This document shows positions 24,071-32,816 of a stretch of 35,691 bases of DNA, one piece after another. The notes below the pieces were generated by a model that ran no database searches, was not told the DNA's origin, and saw nothing but the letters and a program-made list of their open reading frames with translations. Numbering within the stretch: position 1 is the stretch's first letter; every line of letters begins with the position of its first letter. The stretch comes from an uncultured Oscillospiraceae bacterium (GTDB lineage Bacteria; Bacillota; Clostridia; Oscillospirales; Oscillospiraceae): positions 1-35,691 of the forward strand of contig CANQMO010000023.1 of assembly GCA_947624985.1 (NCBI GenBank), read 5' to 3'. Both the position numbers and the translations under genes were made by a program.

Positions 24071-25630
24071 ATGCGTACGTTGGAAAAACATGTACCGGAT
24101 GCGGGCCCTGCCGGGCCCGCAGGGCTCGTCCGGCTGTTCTATTGCGTTTTCGCGCTGTGCTTCACCTGGCTTACGGCGCATATCATCGTCAACGGCGGCT
24201 GGTATTATTACGGCTATAAAGAGGTCCGGCTGCTGGTCTGCGTCTCGCTCGCCCTGGGGGTCCTGCTGTGTGTCGGACAGCTGGTAAAAAAATACGAGCC
24301 GGCGCTGAAGAAACACACCGGCGTTATAACAGCCGTCTTTCTGGCCGTGATGGCGGCGCTGCAAATGGCGCTGGGGGCGCAGCTCCGTTACCGGCCCGTA
24401 TTCGATCTCGACGCCGTTTACGGCGGCGCCGTCGAATGGGTGGAGACCGGCTCGTTTTCCTCCTATTACGATTATTACGCCCGGTTTTTCAACAACTTCG
24501 GCGTCCTGCGCTTCCTGTACCTGATCTTCCGGCTGGCGCGCGGGATGGGCATTCACGACTACTACCTGGCGGCAACGGCGGTCAACTGCCTGCTCTCCGT
24601 CGGCACGATGTTCGTGACCGGCCTGACGGCAAGAAAGCTGTTCGGCGTCTACGGTCAGATCATGGCCTATGCGCTGTTTGCCGTCAGTCCCCCATTCTAT
24701 TTTATCGCCCCTGCGTTTTATACGGACGCGCTGAGCATGCCCTTCCCGATCCTGACGTATTGGCTTTATCTGCTGGCAAAGGAACAGCCCCGGCTTCGGA
24801 CGCGTCTGCTGCTCTATGCTCTGATGGGCGGCGCGGTGGCGCTGGGCGCGCAGATCAAGGCAACGGTCATGATCGCGTTCATCGCCATCGCCATCGACAG
24901 CGTACTGACCCGGCCCTGGAGGCGGACGGCTGCCATGACGGTCGTGGTGGCGGCCGTTCTCCTGCTGGGCCAGGCCGGACTGGAGCATACAATCTACCAG
25001 CATCTGGACCGTGATCAGGTGGAGCAGGAGCGCACGCCGCTGCTCCACTGGGTGATGATGGGTCTGACGGGCACGGGTATGTACAATTCCGCCGATTACG
25101 CCTTCACCCGTTCGTTCGCGGACGCGGACGAACAGGACGCGGCGCTGAAAGCGGAGATAAAAGACCGGCTCCGGGATCTGGGCCCCGACGGCCTTGTGCG
25201 TCTGCTCACCGTAAAAGGAAATATCTGTTTTGGCGACGGCACCTACGGACTGTCAGACTGTTTGGGCGGGGAGCCGCTGAGCCAGACGGGCCAGCGGGAG
25301 TGGCTGCTGCCCGGCGGAGCGCACAACGGAGCGTACAGACATATTTGCACGGGCGTCCTTCTAGCGCTTTATGCGCTGATGATCCTATCCGCGGCGCAGG
25401 ACGCCTTTTCGCCCCGTAGCGGCGCGGTCCCCCTTCTGGTCCCACGGCTGGCCGTGTTTGGCCTGCTGCTGTTTTTGATCTGCTGGGAGGCCAGGTGGCG
25501 GTATTTCTCTAACTTCGTGCCGCTGATATTCATCTCCGCCCTGCCGGGGATAGACCGGGTCCTGGGCGGGCCCAGGTCCGCGCCACCCTCTCCGCCGGAC
25601 CATGCCCGCATGGAAGGCCGCGAAGCTTGA
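24071..25630 (+). CDS. GT39/PMT-like polytopic glycosyltransferase
   Basis: A 519-residue membrane protein with about ten hydrophobic helices. The first extracytoplasmic loop contains FDLDAVYGGAVEWVETGSF, in the position of the acidic motif of GT-C glycosyltransferases that use polyprenyl-phosphate sugars. The rest (YYLAATAVNCLLSVGTMFVT, APAFYTDALSMPFPILTYWL) fits the family 39 mannosyltransferase-like proteins of Clostridia. The start MRTLEKHVPD at 24,071 is 8 bp after the anti-sigma stop; the frame from 23,996 overlaps that gene and is rejected. The acceptor is unknown. Its position suggests it belongs to the sigma regulon and modifies a surface polymer. Confidence 0.75.
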   Translation: MRTLEKHVPDAGPAGPAGLVRLFYCVFALCFTWLTAHIIVNGGWYYYGYKEVRLLVCVSLALGVLLCVGQLVKKYEPALKKHTGVITAVFLAVMAALQMALGAQLRYRPVFDLDAVYGGAVEWVETGSFSSYYDYYARFFNNFGVLRFLYLIFRLARGMGIHDYYLAATAVNCLLSVGTMFVTGLTARKLFGVYGQIMAYALFAVSPPFYFIAPAFYTDALSMPFPILTYWLYLLAKEQPRLRTRLLLYALMGGAVALGAQIKATVMIAFIAIAIDSVLTRPWRRTAAMTVVVAAVLLLGQAGLEHTIYQHLDRDQVEQERTPLLHWVMMGLTGTGMYNSADYAFTRSFADADEQDAALKAEIKDRLRDLGPDGLVRLLTVKGNICFGDGTYGLSDCLGGEPLSQTGQREWLLPGGAHNGAYRHICTGVLLALYALMILSAAQDAFSPRSGAVPLLVPRLAVFGLLLFLICWEARWRYFSNFVPLIFISALPGIDRVLGGPRSAPPSPPDHARMEGREA

Positions 25631-25677
25631 CGGCCTCCCGCTTACCATGTAAAATATCCCCAGAAAGGCGTGATGGC

Positions 25678-26880
25678 ATGGAAAAGGGTATCGTCACCCT
25701 GAAAGAGGACGGAGGCCGGGCACTGAAAGCCGGCGGGCCCTGGGTATACGACAACGAGGCCGCCTCTCTGGAGGGCGACTTTGACGACGGCGACATCGTG
25801 ACCGTTCAGGACTGCAAAGGCCGGTTCCTCTGCAAGGGCTTCATCAACCGGAACAGCAGGCTCCTTGTCCGGGTCATGAGCCGGGACGAGGGGGCGGTCA
25901 TCGACCGGGACTTTCTGCGCATGCGGGTGCGCAATGCCTGGGAGTACCGGAAGCGTACCGTGGACACGTCCTGCTGCCGGGTGATCTTCGGGGAGGCGGA
26001 CTTTCTGCCGGGGCTGGTGGTGGACAAGTTCGCGGACGTGCTGGTGGTCCAGTCGCTGGCTCTGGGGATCGACCGGATGAAAACGGACATTCTGGACCTG
26101 CTGACCGAGACGCTGGCGGAGGACGGCATTGCCGTTCGCGGCATATACGAGCGCAGCGACGCCCCGGTCCGGGAGCGGGAGGGGCTGGCCCGCGCAAAGG
26201 GCTTCGTCGGCCCGGCCTTCGACACCAGGGTGGAGATCGTGGAAAACGGCGTCCGGTACATGGTGGACGTGGCCGAGGGGCAAAAGACCGGGTTTTTCCT
26301 TGACCAGAAATATAACCGCCGGGCCATCCGGCCCCTGTGCCGGGACGCGAAGGTGCTGGACTGCTTCACCCACACCGGCTCCTTCGCCCTGAACGCGGCC
26401 CTGGCGGGGGCGAAAAGCGTGCTGGGCGTGGACGCCTCGGAGCTTGCCGTGGCGCAGGCAAGGGAGAACGCGGCCCTGAACGGCCTGTCGGACCGGGTCG
26501 CGTTCCAGTGCGCGGACGTGTTCCAGTTCCTGCCCGACCTCATTAAAAAGAAGGAGAGATTCGACCTGGTGATCCTGGACCCGCCGGCCTTCGCCAAGAG
26601 CCGGGGTGCCGTGAAAAACGCGGTGAAGGGCTACAGGGAGATCAATCTGCGGGCTTTGCAGCTGGTGAAGGACGGGGGATATCTGGCCACCTGCTCCTGT
26701 TCCCGTTTCGTGGACGCGGCGCTGCTGGGCCAGACCGTCCGGCAGGCCGCCAATAACGTGCGCAGGCGGCTGCGGCAGGTGGAATTCCGCACCCAGGCCC
26801 CGGACCACCCCATCCTGTGGGGCGCGGAGGACTCAAATTACCTGAAATTCTTCATCTTCCAGGTGTGCGCTGAGAAATAA
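25678..26880 (+). CDS. Class I SAM-dependent rRNA methyltransferase, RlmI-like
   Basis: A 400-residue enzyme with an N-terminal PUA domain (1 to about 75: VTLKEDGGRALKAGGPWVYD), a central EEHEE-like domain and a C-terminal Rossmann methyltransferase. Motif I is LDCFTHTGSFALNAALAGA, followed by VLGVDAS, motif IV LVILDPPAFAKS and the CSCSRF segment. RlmI/RlmK relatives methylate a cytosine C5 in 23S rRNA; the exact site here is not predictable. The start is ATG 25,678 (GAAAGGCG upstream) rather than the earlier ATG 25,627. Confidence 0.9.
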   Translation: MEKGIVTLKEDGGRALKAGGPWVYDNEAASLEGDFDDGDIVTVQDCKGRFLCKGFINRNSRLLVRVMSRDEGAVIDRDFLRMRVRNAWEYRKRTVDTSCCRVIFGEADFLPGLVVDKFADVLVVQSLALGIDRMKTDILDLLTETLAEDGIAVRGIYERSDAPVREREGLARAKGFVGPAFDTRVEIVENGVRYMVDVAEGQKTGFFLDQKYNRRAIRPLCRDAKVLDCFTHTGSFALNAALAGAKSVLGVDASELAVAQARENAALNGLSDRVAFQCADVFQFLPDLIKKKERFDLVILDPPAFAKSRGAVKNAVKGYREINLRALQLVKDGGYLATCSCSRFVDAALLGQTVRQAANNVRRRLRQVEFRTQAPDHPILWGAEDSNYLKFFIFQVCAEK

Positions 26881-26895
26881 CGGGAGGCATGGACC

Positions 26896-27774
26896 ATGTA
26901 TGAACTGATCCCGGTCACGGACCGGACATATTACATCCAAAGCCCCGCCAAAATGGGGCTGGTGCGGCTGGAGGGGGACAGCGTGTGTCTCATCGACAGC
27001 GGCAACGACAAGGACGCGGGCCGGAAGGTCCGCCAGCTTCTGGACGCCAATGGGTGGCGTCTCGCGGCCATCTACAACACCCACTCCCACGCCGACCACA
27101 TCGGCGGCGACCGGTACCTGCAAGCCCAGACCGGCTGCAAAATATACGCGCCTGGGATCGAGTGCGCCTTCACCCGGCACCCCATTTTGGAGCCGTCGCT
27201 GTTGTACGGCGGCTGCCCGCCCAGGAACCTGCGCCACAAGTTCCTGCTGGCGCAGGACAGCGACGCGGCATACCTGACGGAGGCGGCGCTGCCGGAGGGC
27301 TTCTCCCTGATCCCCCTGCCGGGCCACAGCTTCGATATGGTGGGCCTTCGCACGGCGGACGACGTGGTGTTCCTGGCCGACTGCCTGTCCAGCCGAGAGA
27401 CGCTGGACAAGTACCGGGTGGGCTTTCTCTACGATGTGGGAGCCTATCTGGACACGCTGGAGAAGGTCAAGACCATGCGGGCTGCCCTGTTCGTGCCCGC
27501 CCACGCCCCCGCCGCGGAGGACATCTCCGGTCTGGCCCAGTACAACATCGACGTGACCCTCTCGGTGGCAGAGGACATTCTGGGCATATGCCGGGAGCCG
27601 GTCTGTTTTGAGACGGTGCTGCAAAGGCTGTTCACCGCCTACGGGCTGACCATGAATTTCGAGCAGTACGCCCTGGTGGGCAGCGCGGTCCGGTCCTATC
27701 TGGCGTGGCTGAAGGACACGGGCCGGCTCACCGCCCGGTTTGAAAACAACGCCCTGCTCTGGGAGCGGGCGTGA
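26896..27774 (+). CDS. MBL-fold metallo-hydrolase
   Basis: A 292-residue cytosolic metallo-beta-lactamase-fold protein. The metal motif THSHADHIGGD (His63, His65, Asp67, His68), a later PGHSFD, DCLSS and PAHAP supply the usual ligands for two metals. The last 80 residues (about 215-292) form a helical/winged-helix tail. This is the generic glyoxalase-II-like group, and the substrate cannot be read from the sequence. It starts 15 bp after the methyltransferase gene, with GGGAGG upstream, so it is probably co-transcribed. Confidence 0.9.
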   Translation: MYELIPVTDRTYYIQSPAKMGLVRLEGDSVCLIDSGNDKDAGRKVRQLLDANGWRLAAIYNTHSHADHIGGDRYLQAQTGCKIYAPGIECAFTRHPILEPSLLYGGCPPRNLRHKFLLAQDSDAAYLTEAALPEGFSLIPLPGHSFDMVGLRTADDVVFLADCLSSRETLDKYRVGFLYDVGAYLDTLEKVKTMRAALFVPAHAPAAEDISGLAQYNIDVTLSVAEDILGICREPVCFETVLQRLFTAYGLTMNFEQYALVGSAVRSYLAWLKDTGRLTARFENNALLWERA

Positions 27775-28188
27775 AGCGACGTCTTATTTTGCTCTGTTCG
27801 GACCAAAGGTATTCTATTTTTACTCTGTTAAGGCCAGTCCGGCAGTATCCGTCCCAGAACCCGCGGCTTGCGCCGCGAACGACCTGTGCCGGACACTGCC
27901 GGTCCTGGCCTGCCATGGTCTTTAGGGCGGCGCACCGAAAGCCCGAAGACCGGGCCGGAAGCGTTTCCGCCCGCGATTTTCGGACGCGTAAGCGGAACGC
28001 GAGCGGGTGCTAGGGTCCCCAAAAGGCACGCCTGCCTTTTTGGGAGAGGAGGAGCCGCGGGCCATTCGAGCTTTGCCGTTTCGCGGCAAAGGGAGACCTG
28101 GCCTGCGTGCGACGACGACGGACCGGTCCCGATACCAAAATAGACAGGCTTTGAACGTTGTTAGGGCCTGTGCCGGACGCGATCCGTC
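27775..28188. ncRNA. Unassigned hairpin-dense intergenic region, candidate structured RNA
   Basis: A 414-bp GC-rich gap between convergent genes. On the plus strand it folds by eye into successive helices: AGGCCAG and CCGGCAGT (about 27,832-27,848) pair with ACTGCCGG and CTGGCCT (about 27,895-27,913) around an inner CGCGGC/GCCGCG hairpin. GGTCTT pairs with AAGACC (about 27,918-27,952), CCCGC with GCGGG (about 27,974-28,007), CCCCAAAAGGCA with TGCCTTTTTGGG (about 28,017-28,043), and CTTTGCCG with CGGCAAAG (about 28,071-28,091). The 12-mer CCTGTGCCGGAC occurs twice (27,883 and 28,167). It does not match RNase P, tmRNA, SRP or 6S RNA as I know them. Strand and function are unknown. Confidence 0.4.
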
Positions 28189-29436
28189 TCACGCCGTCTC
28201 CACGGCGTGGCCGGGCTTGTCCTCGGTCCGGCGCTTGCGCAAAACGGCGTATCTCGGCGCCGGTACGGGCAGCTTCAGCCGCAGGACCATCTTCGGGTGG
28301 CTGGCGGCGGGCACCGGCTGGCCGGCCTCGTCCCGTATTTCCCCGGAAATGAACTGGATGGGCTTCTCTCCCCCGGGCATGAGAAGCTCCAGTTCGTCGC
28401 CGGGGGCAAATTTATTGCGCTGGGTGACGACGGCGTTGCCCTCGCTGTCGCAGCTTTCTACCACCGCCGCCACATCATATCTTGAAAAATACCGGGCGTC
28501 GTCGGTATACTGCCCCGGCTGGCCAAAGTAGAACCCGGTGGAATAGGGCCGGTGGCTGACGGACAGCACCTCCTCCCGCCAGACCGGGTCCAGCGCCGTT
28601 CCCGCCAGGGCCGCGTCCACCGCGTGCCGGTAGGCGTTGGTCACCACGGCGGCGTAATAGGCGGACTTGGTCCGGCCTTCGATCTTCAGGCTGGTCACCC
28701 CCGCCGCCAGAAGCTCCGGCACATGGTCGATCATGCACATGTCCCGGGAGTTGAAAAGGTAAGTGCCCCCGTCCTCGGTTATGTCCAGATACTCCCCCGG
28801 GCGCTTCTCCTCCTCCAGCCGGTACCGCCAGCGGCAGGGCTGGGCGCAGGTCCCCTGATTTGCCTCCCGGCCCGCCAGATAGTCGGAGAGCACACACCGC
28901 CCGGAGAAGGACACGCACATGGCCCCGTGGCAAAATGCCTCCAGCTCCAGCTCCGCCGGGACCCGGCGGCGTATCTCGGCTATCTGGTCAAGGCCCATCT
29001 CCCGGGCCAGCACCACCCGGCTGGCCCCCAGGTCGTAAAAGGCCCGGGCGGCCCCGGCGTTCATGACGCCGGCCTGGGTGCTGATGTGGACGGCGGCGCG
29101 GGGCGCGTATTTTTTCGCCAGGGCCAGCACCCCCAGGTCGGACACGATCAGCCCGTCCGCCCCGGCGGCGGCCAGGCTCTCCAGATACGCCGGCAGGGCG
29201 TCCATCTGCTCGTCCGTGGGGATGGTGTTCACCGTCACATAGACCTTTACGCCCCGGCTGTGGCACCAGTCCACGGCCCGGACCATGTCCCTGGGGCCGA
29301 AGGACCCCGCCGCCGCCCGCATGCCGTAGCCGGGCCCGGCCAGATACACCGCGTCCGCCCCGTAGGTCACCGCCATGACCAGCTTTTCCCGATCTCCCGC
29401 CGGGGACAGGACCTCCGGCCGTCTTGCTTGTTCCAT
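28189..29436 (-). CDS. U32 family peptidase / TrhP-like tRNA hydroxylation protein
   Basis: A 415-residue protein with the U32 signature ELEAFCHGAMCVSFSGRCVL followed by SDYL, preceded by a TIM-barrel-like N-terminal part starting RPEVLSPAGDREKLVMAVTY with GADAVYLAG. The Cys-rich segment CAQPCRWRYRL fits the iron-sulfur cluster region. A C-terminal beta-barrel domain starts at about 325. Although annotated as collagenase-like, the better-supported role of the E. coli YegQ and B. subtilis YrrN/YrrO branch is prephenate-dependent 5-hydroxylation of tRNA uridine 34. ATG 29,436 follows GGTGAGAC. A TATAAT-like box lies at plus 29,464-29,469 on the minus strand. Confidence 0.88.
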   Translation of the reverse strand: MEQARRPEVLSPAGDREKLVMAVTYGADAVYLAGPGYGMRAAAGSFGPRDMVRAVDWCHSRGVKVYVTVNTIPTDEQMDALPAYLESLAAAGADGLIVSDLGVLALAKKYAPRAAVHISTQAGVMNAGAARAFYDLGASRVVLAREMGLDQIAEIRRRVPAELELEAFCHGAMCVSFSGRCVLSDYLAGREANQGTCAQPCRWRYRLEEEKRPGEYLDITEDGGTYLFNSRDMCMIDHVPELLAAGVTSLKIEGRTKSAYYAAVVTNAYRHAVDAALAGTALDPVWREEVLSVSHRPYSTGFYFGQPGQYTDDARYFSRYDVAAVVESCDSEGNAVVTQRNKFAPGDELELLMPGGEKPIQFISGEIRDEAGQPVPAASHPKMVLRLKLPVPAPRYAVLRKRRTEDKPGHAVETA

Positions 29437-29484
29437 CGTCTCACCTCACCGCATTTTCTCTCATTATACCATAGAAGCGCGCAA

Positions 29485-29511
29485 AAAGCCCGGCTCACCG
29501 AGCCGGGCTTT
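29485..29511 (-). terminator. Native terminator of the minus-strand htrA gene, now displaced
   Basis: A 12-bp stem AAAGCCCGGCTC / GAGCCGGGCTTT with loop ACC; on the minus strand it ends in TTTTT. No other minus-strand gene end precedes it except htrA at 29,817, from which it is now separated by the palindrome-ended element. Confidence 0.75.
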
Positions 29512-29523
29512 CCCTTTTGTTAC

Positions 29524-29809
29524 AAAGAACCACGGGCTATGCCCGTGGGGCCAAAAAGGTTATACCTATGCACAGGAACAGGGAATGAGCAAGAGAGGAA
29601 ATAGGGAGACGTTATAGAAAACGTGGTTCCAAAAATTTGTAGAAGTTATGAGAGCTCGCAGAGCAAAGAAAGAAAACCCCACAGCCAATCAAATTGGCTG
29701 TAGGGCATGTGTGCGCAAGAAAGAGGTATCGTAGGCCTTTAGGCCAAGCCAGTAACACCCCTTATAGGGGTGGAGCAGGCCACCCGCTATGCGGGTGGTC
29801 CTGACTTAC
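29524..29809. mobile_element. IS200/IS605-like MITE (palindrome-ended, no transposase)
   Basis: A 286-bp element with a hairpin near each end: CCACGGGC-TAT-GCCCGTGG at 29,530-29,548 and CCACCCGC-TAT-GCGGGTGG at 29,780-29,798, both with loop TAT. The left hairpin is preceded by TTAC-AAAG-AA (29,520-29,529), the same target/guide arrangement known for IS608-type IS200/IS605 ends; TTAC recurs at 29,806-29,809. No target duplication is seen, as expected for this family. Inside are further hairpins (29,681-29,701; 29,733-29,744; 29,756-29,772) and GGAAC/GGTTCC pairing. No reading frame for TnpA or TnpB is present. The exact right end is uncertain. Confidence 0.65.
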
Positions 29810-29816
29810 TAAGTGG

Positions 29817-31175
29817 TCAAAATCCCCCGAAAAACTGGCGGAAGAAGTCCTCCATGTCCCCGTAATACTGCCGCTGCTCCTGCTGGGGAGGCGCGGTGGT
29901 CTCCACCGGGCGCTGGCTCTCCCCGAAGGTCACGGACAGCTTCAGCGTCTCGCCCGCGCGCCAGACGGTCAGCTCCGCCGTGTCGCCCACGTCGTAGCCC
30001 CGCACGATGGCGGTCAGCTCCGTGGACCCGGCCACGGTCTTGCCGTCCACGGCGGTGATCACGTCCCGCTCCTGTAGCCCGGCCTCCGCCGCGGGGCCGC
30101 CGGCCTGCACACTCGTCACATAGGCCCCCGGCACCAGGCCGTACCGGTCCGCCACGGAGTCGGGCAGGGTATAGCTGCTGATACCCATGCTGGCCCTGTC
30201 GGTCACATAGCCGTACTCGATAAGCTGCCGGGCGATGTGGGCCGCGTCCTCGATGGGGATGGCGAAGCCCAGACCCTCCACGCCGGTGGCGCTGGTCTTG
30301 GCCGTCACCACGCCGATGACCTCTCCGTCGCCGTCGTACACCGGCCCGCCGGAATTGCCCTCGTTCACCGCCGCGTCGATCTGGAACATGTTGATGGGAC
30401 CGTTGTCCTGGTCGGTGGTGATGGCCCGGTCCGTGGCGGAGATGATCCCGGTGGTCATGGTGAAGTTCAGTTCTCCCAGCGGGTTGCCCACCGGGTAGAT
30501 GGTCCGGCCCACCACGATGTCCCCGGCGTCGCCCATGGTCACGGGGGTCAGGCCGGTGGCGTCGATCTTCAGCACGGCGATGTCGTTGGCCGCGTCGTAG
30601 CCCACGATGTCGGCGGTGTACTCCGCGCCGTCGTAAGTCAGCACCGACACCTCATAGCCCCCCTGCCGGGCGTCGTCGATGACGTGGTTATTGGTCAGGA
30701 TATAGCCGTCGTCGCTGATGATGAAGCCCGTGCCGGACACGCTGGCGGCGCTGATCTGGCCGAAGAAGTTGGTATAGGTGATCTCGGTGGTCACGCCCAC
30801 CACCTGTCTGGTGGCCAGAGCGTACACCTCCTGCCCCGCGGCGGTATCCGCCGCCGCGGCGTCCGTCCCGCCGGACCCGGCCGCGGGCGCGGCAGCCGCC
30901 GGCTCCTCCGCGGGCAGCGGCGCGGGCGTGGCCTGGGCCAGCATATCCCGGCCCCCAAAGCCGCCCCGCAGGAAAAAGTACGTCCCGCCCGCGCCCAGCG
31001 CGCCCGCCAGAAGCGTGCAGACCAGGCACACGGCGATCACCGCCCCCGGGCCCATGCCCCGGCGCTTCTGCCGGCCGCCGGCCTCCGGCTGAGACGGCGC
31101 GCCGCCGCTGTATCCGGCCCCGTAATGGGCCGAGGCGTCGACGGGATCGTAGCTGTTGTTGTCATAGTCGTTCAT
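29817..31175 (-). CDS. HtrA/DegP-like membrane-anchored serine protease with PDZ domain
   Basis: A 452-residue protein with a cytoplasmic N-terminal tail rich in Tyr, Gly and Pro, a membrane helix at about 43-68, an Ala/Pro linker and an extracytoplasmic S1C protease domain. The catalytic triad is His164 (TNNHVID), Asp198 (ANDIAVLK) and Ser275 (GNSGGPVY). One PDZ domain lies at about 325-410, and the C-terminus ends in an aromatic tail (FFRQFFGGF). It probably degrades or senses misfolded exported proteins. It is divergent from a paralogous htrA gene, with 226 bp between them containing a GGACCGT/ACGGTCC hairpin at 31,199-31,215 in its leader. Confidence 0.93.
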   Translation of the reverse strand: MNDYDNNSYDPVDASAHYGAGYSGGAPSQPEAGGRQKRRGMGPGAVIAVCLVCTLLAGALGAGGTYFFLRGGFGGRDMLAQATPAPLPAEEPAAAAPAAGSGGTDAAAADTAAGQEVYALATRQVVGVTTEITYTNFFGQISAASVSGTGFIISDDGYILTNNHVIDDARQGGYEVSVLTYDGAEYTADIVGYDAANDIAVLKIDATGLTPVTMGDAGDIVVGRTIYPVGNPLGELNFTMTTGIISATDRAITTDQDNGPINMFQIDAAVNEGNSGGPVYDGDGEVIGVVTAKTSATGVEGLGFAIPIEDAAHIARQLIEYGYVTDRASMGISSYTLPDSVADRYGLVPGAYVTSVQAGGPAAEAGLQERDVITAVDGKTVAGSTELTAIVRGYDVGDTAELTVWRAGETLKLSVTFGESQRPVETTAPPQQEQRQYYGDMEDFFRQFFGGF

Positions 31176-31337
31176 TGTGTGTCCTCCTTCCGGGGAGCGG
31201 ACCGTTTCACGGTCCTTACCGAATATAATGTAGCCTGTTTCGGTCCATATTTCCAGAGAAATCTGTAAATAAATTATGGATTTTTTATGACCGGCCCCGA
31301 AGGCCCGCCCGGGGCGCCGTTCGCTTTTTTCAAACTG

Positions 31338-31366
31338 TTAACATTTCGTGCGGGAGAAAGTATTAT
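31338..31366 (+). promoter_or_regulatory. Promoter of the plus-strand htrA gene
   Basis: TTAACA at 31,338-31,343, a 17-bp spacer and TATTAT at 31,361-31,366, about 30 nt before the ribosome site GGGAGGT. Confidence 0.6.
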
Positions 31367-31401
31367 AGTACCCACAGAAACATCGATGTGGGAGGTCCAG
31401 G

Positions 31402-32721
31402 ATGGACAGGGACCGGGACGAACGGCCCGTTTCCGAACGGCAGCCGCAACAGGATATGGTCCCCCCGGCGGAGGAGCCCTCGGCGTACAGCGACGCCGCT
31501 TACCGCTCCGCCCCCCGGGAGGGCCGGACCCCGTATGGCTATAACCCGGCCCGGTACTATGCCCGGGAGGAGGACGCCGGCCACCGGGGGCAGATCGGCA
31601 TGAAGGCCCTGCTGGCCATCTGCCTGATCCTGGTGACGGCCGCCGCCGCCCTGGGCGTGGGCAGCCTTTACATCCTCAGCCGGGACCGGCGCCAGGACCA
31701 GACCGCCGCCCGGACCGCCTCCGCCGCCGACTTTTACGCCGAAGCCGTTCAGGAGCAGGACCCGGACGGGCCCCTCTCTCTGTGCGGGCCCGCCGACGCC
31801 GCCCCCATGGCCGGGGAGGATATCTACGTCATGGCCTGCGGCCAGGTGGTGGGCGTCACCGCCGGGACCGGGACCGGCTCCGGTATCGTCGTCAGCGACG
31901 ACGGCTACATCCTCACCAATTACCACGTTATCGAATCCGCCGTCCTCCGGGGCCAGACCGTCACCGCGGTCACCTTCTCCGGGGACCTGTACCCGGCCCG
32001 GGTGGTGGGGGCGGAGTCCGACAGCGACCTGGCGGTGCTGAAGATCGAGGCCAGCGGCCTCACCCCGGCGGCGCTGGGCGATTCCGAGGCCCTCACCGTG
32101 GGGGAGACGGTCTATGCCGTGGGCAACCCTATGGCCGACCTTCCCTATACCATGACCCGGGGCGTGGTGTCGGCCCGGGACCGGCGTATCGCCACCGGCG
32201 AGAACGTGTCAGCCAATATGTTCCAGTTCGACGCGGCCATGAACCGGGGCACCTCCGGGGGCCCGGTGTACAACGCCCGGGGCCAGGTGGTGGGCGTGGC
32301 CACGGCCAAGTATACCGCCAGCGGCGTGGAGGGTCTGGGCTTCGCCATCCCCAGCGCGGACGCCTGCCGTATCGCCAATGAGCTCATCACCAAGGGATAT
32401 GTCTCCGGCAAGGCCTATCTGGGCCTAGTGCTGGACGGCACCTACACCCCCGCCGTGGCCCGGTACTACCGGCAGCAGCCGGGGGCTTACATCCGCTCCG
32501 TCCAGCCCGACAGCGCCGCGGAGGCCGCGGGGCTTCTGGCGGGCGACGTGGTCACCGCCGTGGACGGGGCCGTCGTGTCCGACGCGGACGCTCTGGTGGC
32601 CCTCATCCGGGGCTACAAGGCCGGGGACACGGCGCAGCTGACCGTCTGGCGGAACGGGGACACGCTGGATGTGTCCGTCACCTTCGGGGAGGCGGTCCCC
32701 GCCGCCACACAACGGCCGTGA
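31402..32721 (+). CDS. HtrA/DegP-like membrane-anchored serine protease with PDZ domain (second copy)
   Basis: A 439-residue paralogue of the divergent neighbour, with the same plan: charged cytoplasmic tail, membrane helix at about 66-92, and a protease domain with triad His175 (TNYHVIE), Asp209 (DSDLAVLK) and Ser285 (GTSGGPVY). A single PDZ domain lies at about 335-430. It lacks the Phe-rich C-terminal tail of the other copy. A sigma/RsgI-type anti-sigma pair starts about 95 bp downstream on the same strand, so it may be functionally tied to that signalling module. ATG 31,402 has GGGAGGT upstream. Confidence 0.93.
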   Translation: MDRDRDERPVSERQPQQDMVPPAEEPSAYSDAAYRSAPREGRTPYGYNPARYYAREEDAGHRGQIGMKALLAICLILVTAAAALGVGSLYILSRDRRQDQTAARTASAADFYAEAVQEQDPDGPLSLCGPADAAPMAGEDIYVMACGQVVGVTAGTGTGSGIVVSDDGYILTNYHVIESAVLRGQTVTAVTFSGDLYPARVVGAESDSDLAVLKIEASGLTPAALGDSEALTVGETVYAVGNPMADLPYTMTRGVVSARDRRIATGENVSANMFQFDAAMNRGTSGGPVYNARGQVVGVATAKYTASGVEGLGFAIPSADACRIANELITKGYVSGKAYLGLVLDGTYTPAVARYYRQQPGAYIRSVQPDSAAEAAGLLAGDVVTAVDGAVVSDADALVALIRGYKAGDTAQLTVWRNGDTLDVSVTFGEAVPAATQRP

Positions 32722-32816
32722 TCTCGCCGGAGGCGCTCTCCTTCCGAAAAAATTTTTTCTTATGCAATAAAATCCTTTCCCCAGACATTACTTCTACGAC
32801 AGGAGATCGGGGCAAG

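Noticed and set aside
27775-28188. RNase P RNA, tmRNA, 6S or SRP RNA in the structured gap
   Set aside because: None of the signature conserved segments of those RNAs was found on either strand by eye.
29549-29780. IscB-type HEARO/omega RNA or group II intron inside the palindrome-ended element
   Set aside because: The conserved parts of the omega RNAs and intron domains that I remember are not recognisable. The terminal hairpins fit IS200/IS605 ends better, so only the MITE call is made.
22205-32815. Shared ECF promoter upstream of the two chromosomal sigma genes (TTCTA-GACAG-like words at about 22,211 and 32,793)
   Set aside because: The downstream words look alike, but no common upstream element occurs at the same spacing, so the similarity may be chance.
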